64,000 nucleotides of DNA from Actinocatenispora thailandica (GTDB lineage: Bacteria; Actinomycetota; Actinomycetes; Mycobacteriales; Micromonosporaceae): positions 3,036,198-3,100,197 of the forward strand of contig NZ_AP023355.1 in assembly GCF_016865425.1 (NCBI RefSeq), written 5' to 3'. Made by a program: the position numbers and the translations under genes. The notes under the pieces were generated by a model, which saw only the letters and a list, made by a program, of their open reading frames with translations, did not search any database and was not told the origin of the DNA. Positions 34,886-44,467 of this stretch are shown piece after piece; position 1 is the stretch's first letter; each line of letters starts with the position of its first letter.

Positions 34886-35641
34886 ATGGCGAAGATCTTC
34901 AGCGTGGTGGGCAGGGCCGGTGCCGCTCGGGTGGTCAGCCCCGTCGCCAGGGCCCTGTTGCGGGCCGGGGTCACCCCCGACGTCGTGACCCTGATCGGCA
35001 CCGGTGCGGTGCTCGCCGGCGCGCTCGGGTTCGTGGCCCGCGGGCACATCCTCACCGGCCTGATCATCATCACCCTCAGCGTGAGTACCGACATGCTCGA
35101 CGGCGCGATGGCGCGCGCCCGCGGGTACTCCACCCCGTTCGGCGCGTTCCTCGACTCGACGATGGACCGCATCGCCGACGCCGCGGTGTTCGGTTCGCTG
35201 GCGTTCTGGCTCGGCAACACCGGCCATCCGCTGCCGGCCATCGGCGCGCTGATCTGCCTCGGCGCGGGCCAGGTCATCTCGTACGCGAAGGCCCGGGCGC
35301 AGAGCGTCGGCTTCGAGTGCAACGTGGGCATCGCCGAACGGGCCGAGCGGCTGATCATCGTCGGCGTCGGCGGCCTGTTCTACATCTTCGGCCTCGACCT
35401 GGTCTTCTGGATCGCGATCTGGGTGCTCGCCGTGCTGTCGCTGATCACCGTCGGTCAGCGCATCCTGTACGTGCGCCGGCAGGCGGCCGGGATGCGCACC
35501 CCGCTGGGCAACGCCGACGGCCCCGGGCCGGCCGCGGCTGACTCGGCGACCGCCGGGGACGGCGACGCCCCGAGGACCGGCGAGGGGGACGGCGACTCCA
35601 GCGATCCGGTGCCCTCGCCGGGGCGCGGGGCAGGCACGTGA
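34886..35641 (+). CDS. pgsA: CDP-alcohol phosphatidyltransferase, phosphatidylinositol-phosphate synthase
   Basis: A 251-residue integral membrane enzyme. The full CDP-alcohol signature D69-x2-DG-x2-AR-x8-G86-x3-D90-x3-D94 is present (TDMLDGAMARARGYSTPFG...). About six helices follow. Next to patA and pimA it is the phosphatidylinositol-phosphate synthase that makes the PIM lipid anchor, not a phosphatidylglycerol-phosphate enzyme. The C-terminal 35 residues are acidic and disordered. Its stop overlaps the patA GTG by four bases. Confidence 0.94.
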   Translation: MAKIFSVVGRAGAARVVSPVARALLRAGVTPDVVTLIGTGAVLAGALGFVARGHILTGLIIITLSVSTDMLDGAMARARGYSTPFGAFLDSTMDRIADAAVFGSLAFWLGNTGHPLPAIGALICLGAGQVISYAKARAQSVGFECNVGIAERAERLIIVGVGGLFYIFGLDLVFWIAIWVLAVLSLITVGQRILYVRRQAAGMRTPLGNADGPGPAAADSATAGDGDAPRTGEGDGDSSDPVPSPGRGAGT

Positions 35642-36672
35642 GCGGCCGCGGCGTCGAGCTGGCGTACGCGGCCGGGTGGAAGCTGGTCCGGCTGATGCCG
35701 GCGGGCCTGGCCAGGTGGGTCTTCCGGGCCGTCGCCGACCAGTTGACCCGCCGCGGCGGCCGTGGCGTCTGGCAGCTGACCCGCAACCTGCGCCGGGTCG
35801 TCGGCCCCGGTCCCAGCGAGGAGGAACTCTCCGGCCTGGTCCGCGACGGCATGCGCTCCTACGCGCGGTACTGGCTGGAGGCGTTCCGGCTGCCCGCGGT
35901 GTCCCCGGAGACGATGACGCGGACCTTCCACCTGACCACGCCGGAGCTGCTGGACACCGTCACCGGCGGCTGCGTACTCGCCCTGCCGCACGCGGCGAAC
36001 TGGGAGCACGCCGGCGTCTGGGCGACCTCGCAGGGCATCCGGCTCACGGCGGTCGCCGAACGGCTCCAGCCCGAGGGCCTCTACCAGCGGTTCGTCGCCT
36101 ACCGGCAGCGCCTCGGGATGGAGATCCTGCCGACCCGGGGGCCGGATCGCGCCACCATCGACACGCTCGCCGACCGGCTGCGCGACGGCGGGGTCGTGGC
36201 CCTGCTCGCCGACCGCGACATGTCCAGCCGGGGCGTCCCGGTGACCTTCTTCGGCCACCCCACCCGGATGCCACCCGGCCCGGCCCTGCTCGCGATCCAG
36301 ACCGGCCGACCGCTGATCGTGGTGTCGCTGTGGTTCGGCGACGACGGGACGTACGCGAAGCTCACCGGCCCGCTCCCGGTGCCGGCCGAGGGCACCCTGC
36401 CGGAGCGGGTCGCCATGCTGACCCAGCGTGTCGCGGACGAGCTGGCCGCCGGCATCGCCGCGCACCCGGCCGACTGGCACATGCTCTCCCGGCTGTGGCT
36501 CGACGACCGCCACCGCACCACCTCGCCGCCCACCGACGGTGCTCCCGTCGACACCGACCCGGCCGCCAGCGCTCCCGTCGGTGCGGACCCGGCCGCCGAC
36601 GCCACCACGGCCGAGCCGGCGGGGCCGGTGGCCCGCGAGTCCGGCCGGGACACCTCGACCGGGGTGCGGTGA
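35638..36672 (+). CDS. patA: Phosphatidylinositol mannoside acyltransferase
   Basis: A 344-residue member of the lysophospholipid acyltransferase (LpxL/HtrB-like) superfamily, with the catalytic H118-x4-E123 in LPHAANWEHAG and later ALLADRDMSSRGVPVTFFG and GPALLAIQTGRPLIVV. It acylates the mannose of PIM1/PIM2 on the inner leaflet. An Ala/Pro/Thr tail of about 45 residues is probably disordered. GTG 35638 overlaps pgsA; the pimA ATG follows 3 bases after its stop. Confidence 0.93.
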   Translation: MSGRGVELAYAAGWKLVRLMPAGLARWVFRAVADQLTRRGGRGVWQLTRNLRRVVGPGPSEEELSGLVRDGMRSYARYWLEAFRLPAVSPETMTRTFHLTTPELLDTVTGGCVLALPHAANWEHAGVWATSQGIRLTAVAERLQPEGLYQRFVAYRQRLGMEILPTRGPDRATIDTLADRLRDGGVVALLADRDMSSRGVPVTFFGHPTRMPPGPALLAIQTGRPLIVVSLWFGDDGTYAKLTGPLPVPAEGTLPERVAMLTQRVADELAAGIAAHPADWHMLSRLWLDDRHRTTSPPTDGAPVDTDPAASAPVGADPAADATTAEPAGPVARESGRDTSTGVR

Positions 36673-36674
36673 GG

Positions 36675-37970
36675 ATGCGCGTCGGCATCGTCTGCCCGTT
36701 CTCCTTCGACGTACCCGGGGGAGTCCAGTGGCACGTGCGCGACCTCGCCGAGACGCTGATCGCGCTCGGTCACCGGGTCAGCGTGCTCGCGCCGGCCGAG
36801 GACGAGACCCGGCTGCCCGACTACGTCGTACCGGCCGGTCGGGCGGTTCCGTTGCGTTACAACGGATCCGTGGCTCGGGTGTCGTTCGGGCCGATCTCGG
36901 CCACCCGGGTCCGGCGGTGGCTGTCGGCCGGCCGGTTCGACGTGCTGCACGTGCACGAGCCGATGTCGCCGAGCCTGTCGCTGCTGGCCTGCCTGGCGGC
37001 GCGCGGCCCGGTGGTCGCCACGTTCCACTTCGCCACCGGCGGCCGGTCCAAGGCGCTGGCCGCCGCGCAGGGCGCGCTGCAACTGGTCCTGGAGAAGATC
37101 ACCGCCCGGATCGCGGTCAGCGCGCTGGCCCGCCGCGCCCAGGTGGAACACCTCGGCGGTGGCGCGGTCGAGATCCCCAACGGGGTGCTGATCGAGCGGT
37201 ACGCGCACGCCAGGCCGCTGCCCGGCTGGGACCACGACGGGACGACCGTCGGCTTCCTCGGCCGGTTCACCGAGCCACGCAAGGGGTTCGACATCCTCGT
37301 CGCGGCACTGGCCGGCCTCGTTGCCGAGCGGCCCAGGCTGCGGCTGCTGGTGGCCGGCCCGGGTGACGAGGACGAGCTGTACCAGCGGCTGCCCGAGGTG
37401 CTGCGCGACCGGGTGACCTTCCTCGGCCGGGTCAGCGAGGACGACAAGGCCCGAATGCTGCGCTCGGTCGACGTGTACTGCGCGCCCAACACCGGCGGCG
37501 AGTCGTTCGGGATGATCCTCACCGAGGCGATGGCGGCCGGCACCACGGTGCTCGCGAGCGATCTGGACGCGTTCCGGCGGGTACTGGACAACGGCACCGC
37601 CGGCGCGCTGTTCCGAACCGGCGACTCCGGCTCGCTGGCCGCCGAGCTCGGACCGCTGCTCGACGACGCGCCCCGGCGGGCCGCGCTCGCCGCTCGCGGT
37701 ACCGAGATCGTCGCCAGCTACGACTGGCCGGTCGTGGCCCAGCGGGTGCTGGAGGTGTACAACTCGGCCATCGAGGCCACCAGCAACGCGCCGACGGTGC
37801 GCGGCGACGACCCGACGCTGGCGCAGCGGCTCGCCGCGGTACTGCGAGACACCGGCAACGAGGCCGGCGGGTCGCCGCCGGACGGTCCGCCGGTCGCCGA
37901 GCCGTGGCCGGAAGGCAGCCGGCGCGGTCCCCGCCGCAGGCTGCGCGGGGCGACCAGCCGGCAGCGCTGA
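36675..37970 (+). CDS. pimA: Phosphatidylinositol alpha-mannosyltransferase
   Basis: A 431-residue GT-B, GT4-family enzyme. The N-terminus MRVGIVCPFSFDVPGGVQWH binds PI and GDP-mannose. DVLHVHEPMSPSLSLLAC, VGFLGRFTEPRKGFDIL and the E-x7-E region ESFGMILTEAMAAGT are intact. It transfers the first mannose to phosphatidylinositol at the cytoplasmic membrane. ATG 36675 matches the conserved start; a GTG at 36669 would overlap patA. The C-terminal 45 residues are a basic, Pro-rich extension. Confidence 0.95.
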   Translation: MRVGIVCPFSFDVPGGVQWHVRDLAETLIALGHRVSVLAPAEDETRLPDYVVPAGRAVPLRYNGSVARVSFGPISATRVRRWLSAGRFDVLHVHEPMSPSLSLLACLAARGPVVATFHFATGGRSKALAAAQGALQLVLEKITARIAVSALARRAQVEHLGGGAVEIPNGVLIERYAHARPLPGWDHDGTTVGFLGRFTEPRKGFDILVAALAGLVAERPRLRLLVAGPGDEDELYQRLPEVLRDRVTFLGRVSEDDKARMLRSVDVYCAPNTGGESFGMILTEAMAAGTTVLASDLDAFRRVLDNGTAGALFRTGDSGSLAAELGPLLDDAPRRAALAARGTEIVASYDWPVVAQRVLEVYNSAIEATSNAPTVRGDDPTLAQRLAAVLRDTGNEAGGSPPDGPPVAEPWPEGSRRGPRRRLRGATSRQR

Positions 37971-38049
37971 GTCGAGATCGCCGCCCCGACGGGTGGCTGG
38001 GCGGGCCGCGAGCGGTGCCCGTACCTGCCGGCCGGTTACCATTCCCGAC

Positions 38050-38577
38050 GTGTGGTGGCTGGTCGGAGTCGTCGTCCTGGTGGTCCTGGTCGCCACCTAC
38101 CTGACCTGGCTGGCGGCCCGGGTCGACAGGTTGCATGCCCGCGCCGCCGGTGCCAGCTCGGCGCTGGACGCGCAGCTGCGCCGTCGGGCCGTGCTCGCCG
38201 CCGGTCTCGCCGAGGCGGCCCTGCGCGAGCGGGGTGACGCGTGGGCGGGCCAGGCGGCCACGGTGCGGGGTGCCGCCCGGGTCGCGGTGGACAGCGCGCC
38301 GCCAGACCGGGAGGCCGCCGAGAACGATCTGACCCGGCTGCTGCGCGAGCTGCCGCTGGCGCCGGACGAACCCGACGTGACGGCGCTGGACGCCGCGTCG
38401 CGACGGGTGGCGCTGGCCCGCCAGGTACACACCGATCTGGTCCGGGACGCGCTCGCGGTGCGCACCCGGCGGATCGTCCGGCTGCTGCGGTTGGCCCGCC
38501 GCCATCCGCGGCCCAGCTACTTCGACATCGACGACCCCGGACCGGTCGCTCCGGCCACCCCGCTGCCGACGCCGTGA
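38050..38577 (+). CDS. LemA-like membrane-anchored hypothetical protein
   Basis: A 175-residue protein. The N-terminal helix VWWLVGVVVLVVLVATYLTW anchors it; the rest is long helices (RVDRLHARAAGASSALDAQL, RRRAVLAAGLAE). The position and the ALDAQLRRR motif resemble LemA-family proteins. It sits after pimA where related genomes also carry a small membrane protein. Function unknown. Confidence 0.7.
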   Translation: MWWLVGVVVLVVLVATYLTWLAARVDRLHARAAGASSALDAQLRRRAVLAAGLAEAALRERGDAWAGQAATVRGAARVAVDSAPPDREAAENDLTRLLRELPLAPDEPDVTALDAASRRVALARQVHTDLVRDALAVRTRRIVRLLRLARRHPRPSYFDIDDPGPVAPATPLPTP

Positions 38578-38625
38578 CCTGGCCGGCGGGGTTCGTCCTG
38601 TTCAGCGCCCGGTCGGGCAGCTTGT

Positions 38626-38637
38626 GAGGCGCGCCTC
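38626..38637. promoter_or_regulatory. 12-base palindrome between the LemA-like gene and pdxS
   Basis: GAGGCGCGCCTC is a perfect palindrome, 177 bases before the pdxS start. It may be a short terminator for the upstream gene or a binding site. The 38638-38813 interval shows AAAGGAG (38798-38804), the likely pdxS ribosome site, and nothing else supportable. Confidence 0.35.
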
Positions 38638-38813
38638 TCACCGCTGGGGCAACCGTCCCCGATGGGTAGGATGAAGGTGCTGTCGGCGCGGCCGACCAGG
38701 CCCCGGCATCGCCTCGCGCGGCCCCGGTGCCCGGGTGGCGGCGGAAGGGCAGCCGTCCGGCGCAGGTCGGACCCCGGCAGACATGGACGATCAGGAAAAG
38801 GAGCGCGTCGGTC

Positions 38814-39737
38814 GTGACCACCGAGCCCACTTCCGAAAGCGGCGCGACGAGCGCGCCCGGCACCGGTACCGCCCGCGTCAAGCGCGGGATGGCGGAGATG
38901 CTCAAGGGCGGCGTGATCATGGACGTCGTGACCGCCGAGCAGGCCAAGATCGCCGAGGACGCCGGCGCGGTGGCGGTGATGGCGCTGGAGCGGGTGCCGG
39001 CCGACATCCGCGCGCAGGGCGGCGTGGCCCGGATGAGCGACCCCGATCTGATCGACGGCATCGTCGGCGCGGTGTCGATTCCGGTGATGGCCAAGGCCCG
39101 GATCGGGCACTTCGTCGAGGCGCAGGTCTTGCAGTCGCTCGGCGTCGACTACATCGACGAGTCCGAGGTGCTGACCCCGGCCGACTACGCCAACCACATC
39201 GACAAGTGGCAGTTCACCGTGCCGTTCGTGTGTGGCGCGACGAACCTGGGCGAGGCGCTGCGGCGGCTCACCGAGGGTGCGGCGATGATCCGCTCCAAGG
39301 GCGAGGCCGGCACCGGCGACGTGTCCAACGCGACCACCCACATGCGCCGGATCCGGGCCGAGATCGCCCGGCTGACCTCGATGAGCGCCGACGAGCTGTT
39401 CGTCGCGGCCAAGGAGCTGCAGGCGCCGTACGAGCTGGTCGCCGAGGTCGCCCGGACCGGCAAGCTGCCGGTCGTGCTGTTCACCGCCGGCGGCATCGCC
39501 ACCCCGGCCGACGCGGCGATGATGATGCAGCTCGGCGCCGAGGGCGTGTTCGTCGGCTCCGGCATCTTCAAGTCCGGTGACCCGGCCAAGCGTGCCGCGG
39601 CGATCGTCAAGGCCACCACCTTCCACGACGACCCGGACGTGATCGCGAAGGTGTCCCGGGGGCTCGGTGAGGCGATGGTCGGCATCAACGTCGACGACAT
39701 CCCCGAGCCGCACCGGCTCGCCGAGCGCGGCTGGTGA
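38814..39737 (+). CDS. pdxS: Pyridoxal 5'-phosphate synthase lyase subunit PdxS
   Basis: A 307-residue (beta/alpha)8 synthase that makes PLP from ribose 5-phosphate, glyceraldehyde 3-phosphate and ammonia supplied by PdxT. It has [35 protein letters not shown] (with the second Schiff-base lysine region), [16 protein letters not shown] and the phosphate-binding [14 protein letters not shown] 38814 gives a 20-residue variable N-terminus before the conserved core. Overlaps pdxT by four bases. Confidence 0.97.
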   Translation: MTTEPTSESGATSAPGTGTARVKRGMAEMLKGGVIMDVVTAEQAKIAEDAGAVAVMALERVPADIRAQGGVARMSDPDLIDGIVGAVSIPVMAKARIGHFVEAQVLQSLGVDYIDESEVLTPADYANHIDKWQFTVPFVCGATNLGEALRRLTEGAAMIRSKGEAGTGDVSNATTHMRRIRAEIARLTSMSADELFVAAKELQAPYELVAEVARTGKLPVVLFTAGGIATPADAAMMMQLGAEGVFVGSGIFKSGDPAKRAAAIVKATTFHDDPDVIAKVSRGLGEAMVGINVDDIPEPHRLAERGW

Positions 39738-40402
39738 CCCAGCCGGTGACCAGCACCAGCCTGCACGCCGATCTCGGTGCCGGTGACATCGACGCACCGC
39801 TGGTCGTCGGCGTGCTCGCGCTGCAGGGCGACGTCCGCGAGCACCTTCGGGCGATCGCGGGTGACGGGGTCACCGCGCTGCCGGTGCGCCGGCCGGCCGA
39901 GCTGGCCGCGGTGGACGCGCTGGTGATCCCCGGCGGCGAGTCGACCACGATGTCGAACCTCGCGATCGCGTTCGACCTGCTCGACCCGTTGCGGCAACGG
40001 ATCGCCGCGGGGATGCCCACCTACGGCTCGTGCGCCGGCATGATCATGCTCGCCGACACCGTGCTGGACGGCCGGGCGGACCAGCAGACCTTCGGTGGCA
40101 TCGACATGGTGGTGCGGCGTAACGCGTTCGGCCGGCAGGTCGACTCGTTCGAGAGCTCGGTGGAGTTCGCCGACATCGGCGGTGCACCGTTCCATGCGGT
40201 GTTCATCCGGGCGCCGTGGGTCGAATCGGTCGGGCCCGAGGTCGAGGTGCTCGCCCGGGTGGCCGGCGGTGCCGCGGACGGTAGGATCGTTGCGGTACGA
40301 CAGGGCAATCTGCTCGCCACCGCATTCCATCCGGAGCTGACCGGCGACCTGCGGGTGCACCGGCACTTCGTGCAGTTGGCGCGGGCGGCACGCACGCACT
40401 GA
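39734..40402 (+). CDS. pdxT: Pyridoxal 5'-phosphate synthase glutaminase subunit PdxT
   Basis: A 222-residue class I glutamine amidotransferase. It has [26 protein letters not shown] (oxyanion loop), nucleophile Cys100 in [10 protein letters not shown], and the His/Glu pair in [11 protein letters not shown]. It channels ammonia into PdxS. GTG 39734 overlaps the pdxS stop (GTGA), and this start adds about 20 residues before the usual N-terminus. Confidence 0.97.
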   Translation: MTQPVTSTSLHADLGAGDIDAPLVVGVLALQGDVREHLRAIAGDGVTALPVRRPAELAAVDALVIPGGESTTMSNLAIAFDLLDPLRQRIAAGMPTYGSCAGMIMLADTVLDGRADQQTFGGIDMVVRRNAFGRQVDSFESSVEFADIGGAPFHAVFIRAPWVESVGPEVEVLARVAGGAADGRIVAVRQGNLLATAFHPELTGDLRVHRHFVQLARAARTH

Positions 40403-40537
40403 CCCGCGGCCCGGCCTCCGACGTGGCCGAGGCGCGCGGTGGCGTGCATGATCACGAGGGCGGAAACGCCGTGCGAGCGGCATATGGCATGCTGTTGCGC
40501 GCGAAGACGGTGGGCGCCGTCGGGGACGGAGAGGTGA

Positions 40538-41287
40538 ATGTCCGGGCACTCCAAGTGGGCCACGACGAAGCACAAGAAGGCGGTCATCGACGCCAAGCGC
40601 GGCAAGATGTTCGCCAAGCTGATCAAGAACGTCGAGGTCGCGGCGCGCACCGGTGGCGGTGATCCGGCCGGCAATCCCACGCTGTACGACGCAATCCAGA
40701 AGGCCAAGAAGAACTCGGTCCCGAACGACAACATCGACCGTGCGGTCAAGCGCGGCTCCGGCCAGGAGGGCGGCGGCGCCGACTGGCAGACGATCATGTA
40801 CGAGGGGTACGGCCCGAACGGCGTCGCGCTGCTGATCGAGTGCCTGACCGACAACCGCAACCGGGCCGCCGGTGAGGTGCGCACGGCGCTGACCCGCAAC
40901 GGTGGCAACCTCGCCGACGCCGGCAGCGTGTCGTACCTGTTCAACCGCAAGGGTGTGGTGATCGTCGGCAAGGGCGAGCTGACCGAGGACGACGTGCTCG
41001 TCGCGGTGCTGGACGCCGGCGCCGAGGAGGTCAACGACCTCGGCGAGGAGTTCGAGGTGGTCAGCGAGGCGACCGATCTGGTCGCGGTGCGCACCGCGTT
41101 GCAGGAGGCCGGCATCGACTACGAGTCGGCCGACGCGAGCTTCCTCGCCAGTGTCAACGTGCCGCTGGAGGCGGACGGCGCGCGCAAGGTGTTCAAGCTG
41201 GTCGACGCGCTGGAAGACTGCGACGACGTGCAGAACGTCTACACCAATGCGGACGTGCCGGACGAGGTGCTGGCGGCGATCGACTGA
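40538..41287 (+). CDS. yebC: YebC/PmpR-family protein
   Basis: A 249-residue protein starting [20 protein letters not shown], the family signature, with the later [20 protein letters not shown] and [19 protein letters not shown]. Family members have been described as transcriptional regulators and, more recently, as helping ribosomes past proline stretches. It lies between pdxT and ruvC, as in other actinobacteria. Confidence 0.96.
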   Translation: MSGHSKWATTKHKKAVIDAKRGKMFAKLIKNVEVAARTGGGDPAGNPTLYDAIQKAKKNSVPNDNIDRAVKRGSGQEGGGADWQTIMYEGYGPNGVALLIECLTDNRNRAAGEVRTALTRNGGNLADAGSVSYLFNRKGVVIVGKGELTEDDVLVAVLDAGAEEVNDLGEEFEVVSEATDLVAVRTALQEAGIDYESADASFLASVNVPLEADGARKVFKLVDALEDCDDVQNVYTNADVPDEVLAAID

Positions 41288-41350
41288 CCTGCGCCGAGCG
41301 ACCGCGTGTCGCAGCGGCGGCCGTCCCCGCCGCAACCGGTACAGTCCTCC

Positions 41351-41366
41351 TCGAACGTTCGTTCGA
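41351..41366. promoter_or_regulatory. LexA (SOS) box of the ruvCAB operon
   Basis: TCGAACgttcGTTCGA exactly matches the actinobacterial/Gram-positive LexA consensus TCGAACNNNNGTTCGA. It ends 12 bases before the ruvC GTG and touches the GAGGAGG ribosome site, so bound LexA would cover the transcription start. DNA-damage induction of ruvCAB is strongly implied. Confidence 0.92.
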
Positions 41367-41378
41367 GGAGGACTGGTC

Positions 41379-41921
41379 GTGTTGGTGCTCGGGATCGACC
41401 CCGGCCTGACCCGGTGTGGCGTCGGTGTCGTGACCGGGCGACCCGGCGGGTCCTGCTCGCTGGTGGCGGTCGAGGTGGTCCGCACCCCGTCCGACGCCGA
41501 GCTACCCCACCGGCTGCTCACGCTGGATCGTCGACTCGGCGAGCTGGTCGCCGAGCACGCGCCCGACGCGGTGGCGGTCGAGCGGGTGTTCAGCCAGCAC
41601 AACACCCAGACCGTGATCGGTACCGCGCAGGCCAGCGCGGTCGCGGTGCTGGCCGGGGCGCGCGCCGGCCTGCCGGTCACCACGTACACGCCGAGCGAGG
41701 CGAAGGCGGCGATCACCGGCTCGGGTACCGCAGACAAGGCGCAGGTCACCGCGATGGTGACCCGGCTGCTGCGGCTCGCCGATCCGCCCCGGCCGGCGGA
41801 TGCGGCGGACGCGCTGGCGTTGGCCATCTGTCACATCTGGCGGGGCAGCGCGAAGGCCCGGCTGGCCGCGGCGGCCGGTGGCGGGGTACGGCCGAGTCGG
41901 GGATGGGGAGGGCGGAGATGA
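41379..41921 (+). CDS. ruvC: Holliday junction resolvase RuvC
   Basis: A 180-residue endonuclease. Catalytic Asp7 is in [12 protein letters not shown], Glu in [13 protein letters not shown], and the C-terminal acidic pair in [14 protein letters not shown]. It cuts four-way junctions with RuvAB. GTG 41379 follows GAGGAGG. The stop overlaps the ruvA ATG. Confidence 0.97.
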   Translation: MLVLGIDPGLTRCGVGVVTGRPGGSCSLVAVEVVRTPSDAELPHRLLTLDRRLGELVAEHAPDAVAVERVFSQHNTQTVIGTAQASAVAVLAGARAGLPVTTYTPSEAKAAITGSGTADKAQVTAMVTRLLRLADPPRPADAADALALAICHIWRGSAKARLAAAAGGGVRPSRGWGGRR

Positions 41922-42544
41922 TCTCCAGTGTTCGCGGGCGGGTCACCGCGGTGGGGCCGAACGAGGCGGTGGTCGACATCGGCGGCGCCGCCGGCGGCCT
42001 CGGGTTCGCCGTGCAGTGCGCCCCGGCGACCCTGGCCACCCTGCAGGTCGGCACCGAGACCACGCTGCACACCAGCCTGGTGGTCCGGGAGGACTCGCTC
42101 ACCCTGTACGGGTTCGCCGCGCCCGCCGAGCGCGGCCTGTTCGAGCTGTTGCAGACCGCGTCCGGGGTGGGGCCGAAGCTCGCCCAGGCGATCATCGCGG
42201 TGCTCGACCCGCTGACCGTCCGGCGCGCCCTGGCCAGCGGTGACGTCGCCACCCTGACCCGGGTGCCGGGGGTGGGGAAGAAGTCGGCCGAGCGGATGAT
42301 CCTGGAGCTGCGCGAGCGGATCGGGCCGGTCCCGTCCGCCGAACCGGCGGCCGTGGCGACCGCCGCCCCGGCCGCCGCCTGGCAGGACCAGGTCACGCAG
42401 GGGCTGGTCGGCCTCGGCTGGTCCGGCCGGGACGCCGCCGCCGCGATCGCGGCGGTGGCCGAGTCGCTGCCCGAGGGCGAGCCGGTTCCGGCGATGCCGG
42501 TCCTGCTTCGCCAGGCGATCCGCCAGTTGGGGCGGACCAAGTGA
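41918..42544 (+). CDS. ruvA: Holliday junction branch migration protein RuvA
   Basis: A 208-residue protein starting [20 protein letters not shown]. It has an OB-fold domain, two helix-hairpin-helix motifs ([20 protein letters not shown] and [20 protein letters not shown]) and the small C-terminal domain that contacts RuvB, after an Ala/Pro linker. It tetramerises on the junction. ATGA overlap with ruvC. Confidence 0.97.
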   Translation: MISSVRGRVTAVGPNEAVVDIGGAAGGLGFAVQCAPATLATLQVGTETTLHTSLVVREDSLTLYGFAAPAERGLFELLQTASGVGPKLAQAIIAVLDPLTVRRALASGDVATLTRVPGVGKKSAERMILELRERIGPVPSAEPAAVATAAPAAAWQDQVTQGLVGLGWSGRDAAAAIAAVAESLPEGEPVPAMPVLLRQAIRQLGRTK

Positions 42545-42578
42545 CGGCCGCCGTGGCCCGTCGCGGCGGGTGCCGCCG

Positions 42579-43652
42579 ATGAGCGCCGACGGCGAGTCGA
42601 GCCCGGTCTCGGCGTATGCGGCGGACGAGGAGCACGACGCCGAGGTCAACGTGCGGCCCCGGCGGCTGGCCGAGTTCATCGCCCAGGACCGGGTCCGGGA
42701 GCAGCTCCAGTTGCTGCTGGCCGGCGCGGCCCGCCGCGGCGACCCGCCGGACCACATCCTGCTCGCCGGTCCTCCGGGGCTCGGTAAGACCACCCTGGCG
42801 AACATCGTCGCGGCCGAGCTCGGCGCGGCGCTTCGGGTGACCAGCGGTCCGGCCATCGAACGCTCCGGTGATCTTGCCGCGCTGCTGACCAGCCTCGGCC
42901 CGGGCGACGTGCTGTTCATCGACGAGATCCACCGCATCGCCCGTCCAGCCGAGGAGCTGCTGTACAGCGCGATGGAGGACTTCCGGGTCGACGTGGTCGT
43001 GGGCAAGGGGCCGGGTGCCACCGCGATCCCGCTGGACGTGGAACCGTTCACGCTGGTCGGGGCCACCACCCGGTCGGGCCTGCTGACCAGCCCGATGCGC
43101 GACCGGTTCGGGTTCGTCGCACATCTCGACTTCTACACTCCGGCGCAGCTGGACGCGCTGCTCGTCCGTTCGGCCCGGATCCTGGGTGTCGCGCTCACCC
43201 CGGAGGGCGCGGTGGAGATCGCCGGCCGTTCCCGGGGTACCCCGCGCATCGCCAACCGGCTGCTGCGCCGGGTCCGGGACTTCGCCGAGGTCCGGGCGGA
43301 CGGGGTGATCACCCGCGAGGTGGCGTTTGCCGCGCTCCGGGTCTACGACGTGGACGAACGGGGCCTCGACCGGCTCGATCGGGCGGTCCTGACCGCGCTG
43401 GTCGGCTCGTTCGGCGGCGGTCCGGTGGGACTGACCACCTTGGCGGTGGCGGTCGGCGAGCAACCGGATACTGTCGAGGAGGTGTGTGAGCCGTACCTGG
43501 TCCGTGCGGGCCTGCTGGCCCGGACACCGCGAGGCCGGGTGGCGACTCCGGCGGCCTGGACTCATCTGGGCCGCACACCGCCGCCGGGCACGTTCGGTAC
43601 CGCGCCGGATCAGGACGCGCCGGACGAACAACCAGATCTGTTCGATACGTGA
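42579..43652 (+). CDS. ruvB: Holliday junction branch migration ATPase RuvB
   Basis: A 357-residue AAA+ motor. Walker A is [15 protein letters not shown], Walker [10 protein letters not shown], sensor 1 GATTRSG, arginine finger region PMRDRFGF, then the C-terminal winged helix. ATG 42579 gives a 25-residue acidic N-terminus before [15 protein letters not shown]. 34 bases after ruvA, same operon. Confidence 0.97.
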   Translation: MSADGESSPVSAYAADEEHDAEVNVRPRRLAEFIAQDRVREQLQLLLAGAARRGDPPDHILLAGPPGLGKTTLANIVAAELGAALRVTSGPAIERSGDLAALLTSLGPGDVLFIDEIHRIARPAEELLYSAMEDFRVDVVVGKGPGATAIPLDVEPFTLVGATTRSGLLTSPMRDRFGFVAHLDFYTPAQLDALLVRSARILGVALTPEGAVEIAGRSRGTPRIANRLLRRVRDFAEVRADGVITREVAFAALRVYDVDERGLDRLDRAVLTALVGSFGGGPVGLTTLAVAVGEQPDTVEEVCEPYLVRAGLLARTPRGRVATPAAWTHLGRTPPPGTFGTAPDQDAPDEQPDLFDT

Positions 43653-43698
43653 GCCGTGATCGGACCGTGACCTACGCCGCTCAGGGTTCCCGAAGTCT

Positions 43699-43721
43699 GA
43701 CCGGCTAGACTCCGGCCGGTC
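43699..43721. terminator. Hairpin between ruvB and yajC
   Basis: GACCGGC / GCCGGTC, 7-base stem with a 9-base loop containing TAGACT. The loop sequence would also fit a -10 element for yajC, so the site could be a terminator, an operator or both. Confidence 0.45.
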
Positions 43722-43751
43722 TACACCAAAGAATTATGGGGAAGGTCACCA

Positions 43752-44255
43752 GTGCATTTCGCACAGCCCTTGGCGGCATCTAGCAGCGGCGGTGGCAGCA
43801 GCTGGACGATGATCCTGCTGTTCGTCTTGATGATCGTTGCCATGTATTTCCTGCTCATTCGCCCGCAGCAGAAGCGCAAGCGCGAACAGCAGCAGATGCA
43901 GTCCAACGCCGGAATCGGCGCCGAGATCATGACGCTCGGCGGGCTCTACGGCACGATCGTCGACACCGACGACGAGTCGATCACCATCGAGGTTGCCCCC
44001 GGCGTCACCAACCGGTACGCCAAGGGTGCGATCGCCCGCGTGGTCACGCCGGCCGACCAGGTCGCCGACGAGGCGGACGAGGACGACGAGATCGACGAGG
44101 AGTACGTCGAGGAGTCGGACGAGGCGGTGGAGCCCGAGCTGGCCGAGACCGTCGAGGAGCCGGCCGACGACGACGCGTCGGTGCAGAAGACCAAGAAGAA
44201 GGAGGAGGTCGCCGCCAGCAACCAGGGGTTGCCGCGCGACCCGACCGCCAACTGA
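43752..44255 (+). CDS. yajC: Preprotein translocase subunit YajC
   Basis: A 167-residue protein with a single N-terminal helix (WTMILLFVLMIVAMYFLLI) followed by RPQQKRKREQQQM and the conserved ...EIMTLGGLYGTIVDTDDESI domain. The last 65 residues are a highly acidic Glu/Asp tail. It accompanies SecDF at the Sec channel. GTG 43752 follows GGGGAAGG. Confidence 0.95.
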   Translation: MHFAQPLAASSSGGGSSWTMILLFVLMIVAMYFLLIRPQQKRKREQQQMQSNAGIGAEIMTLGGLYGTIVDTDDESITIEVAPGVTNRYAKGAIARVVTPADQVADEADEDDEIDEEYVEESDEAVEPELAETVEEPADDDASVQKTKKKEEVAASNQGLPRDPTAN

Positions 44256-44467
44256 CCCGCCGATCCGGCCCGCCGCGTCCAGCGCCGACGTCGGCGCTCG
44301 GGTGCTGCGCGGCGAGCCCGGTCGGTGCGCGGGCGCTGTTCGCGATACTGCACAATCAGCTCTGAACGTCGCGCCGGGCAACTTTCGGCGCGTGCCCGGC
44401 CGGTCCCCGCTCGGGGTGGACGGGGGCCGGATGACCATCTGGGGACCTAGGTAGGAGACATCACGTC

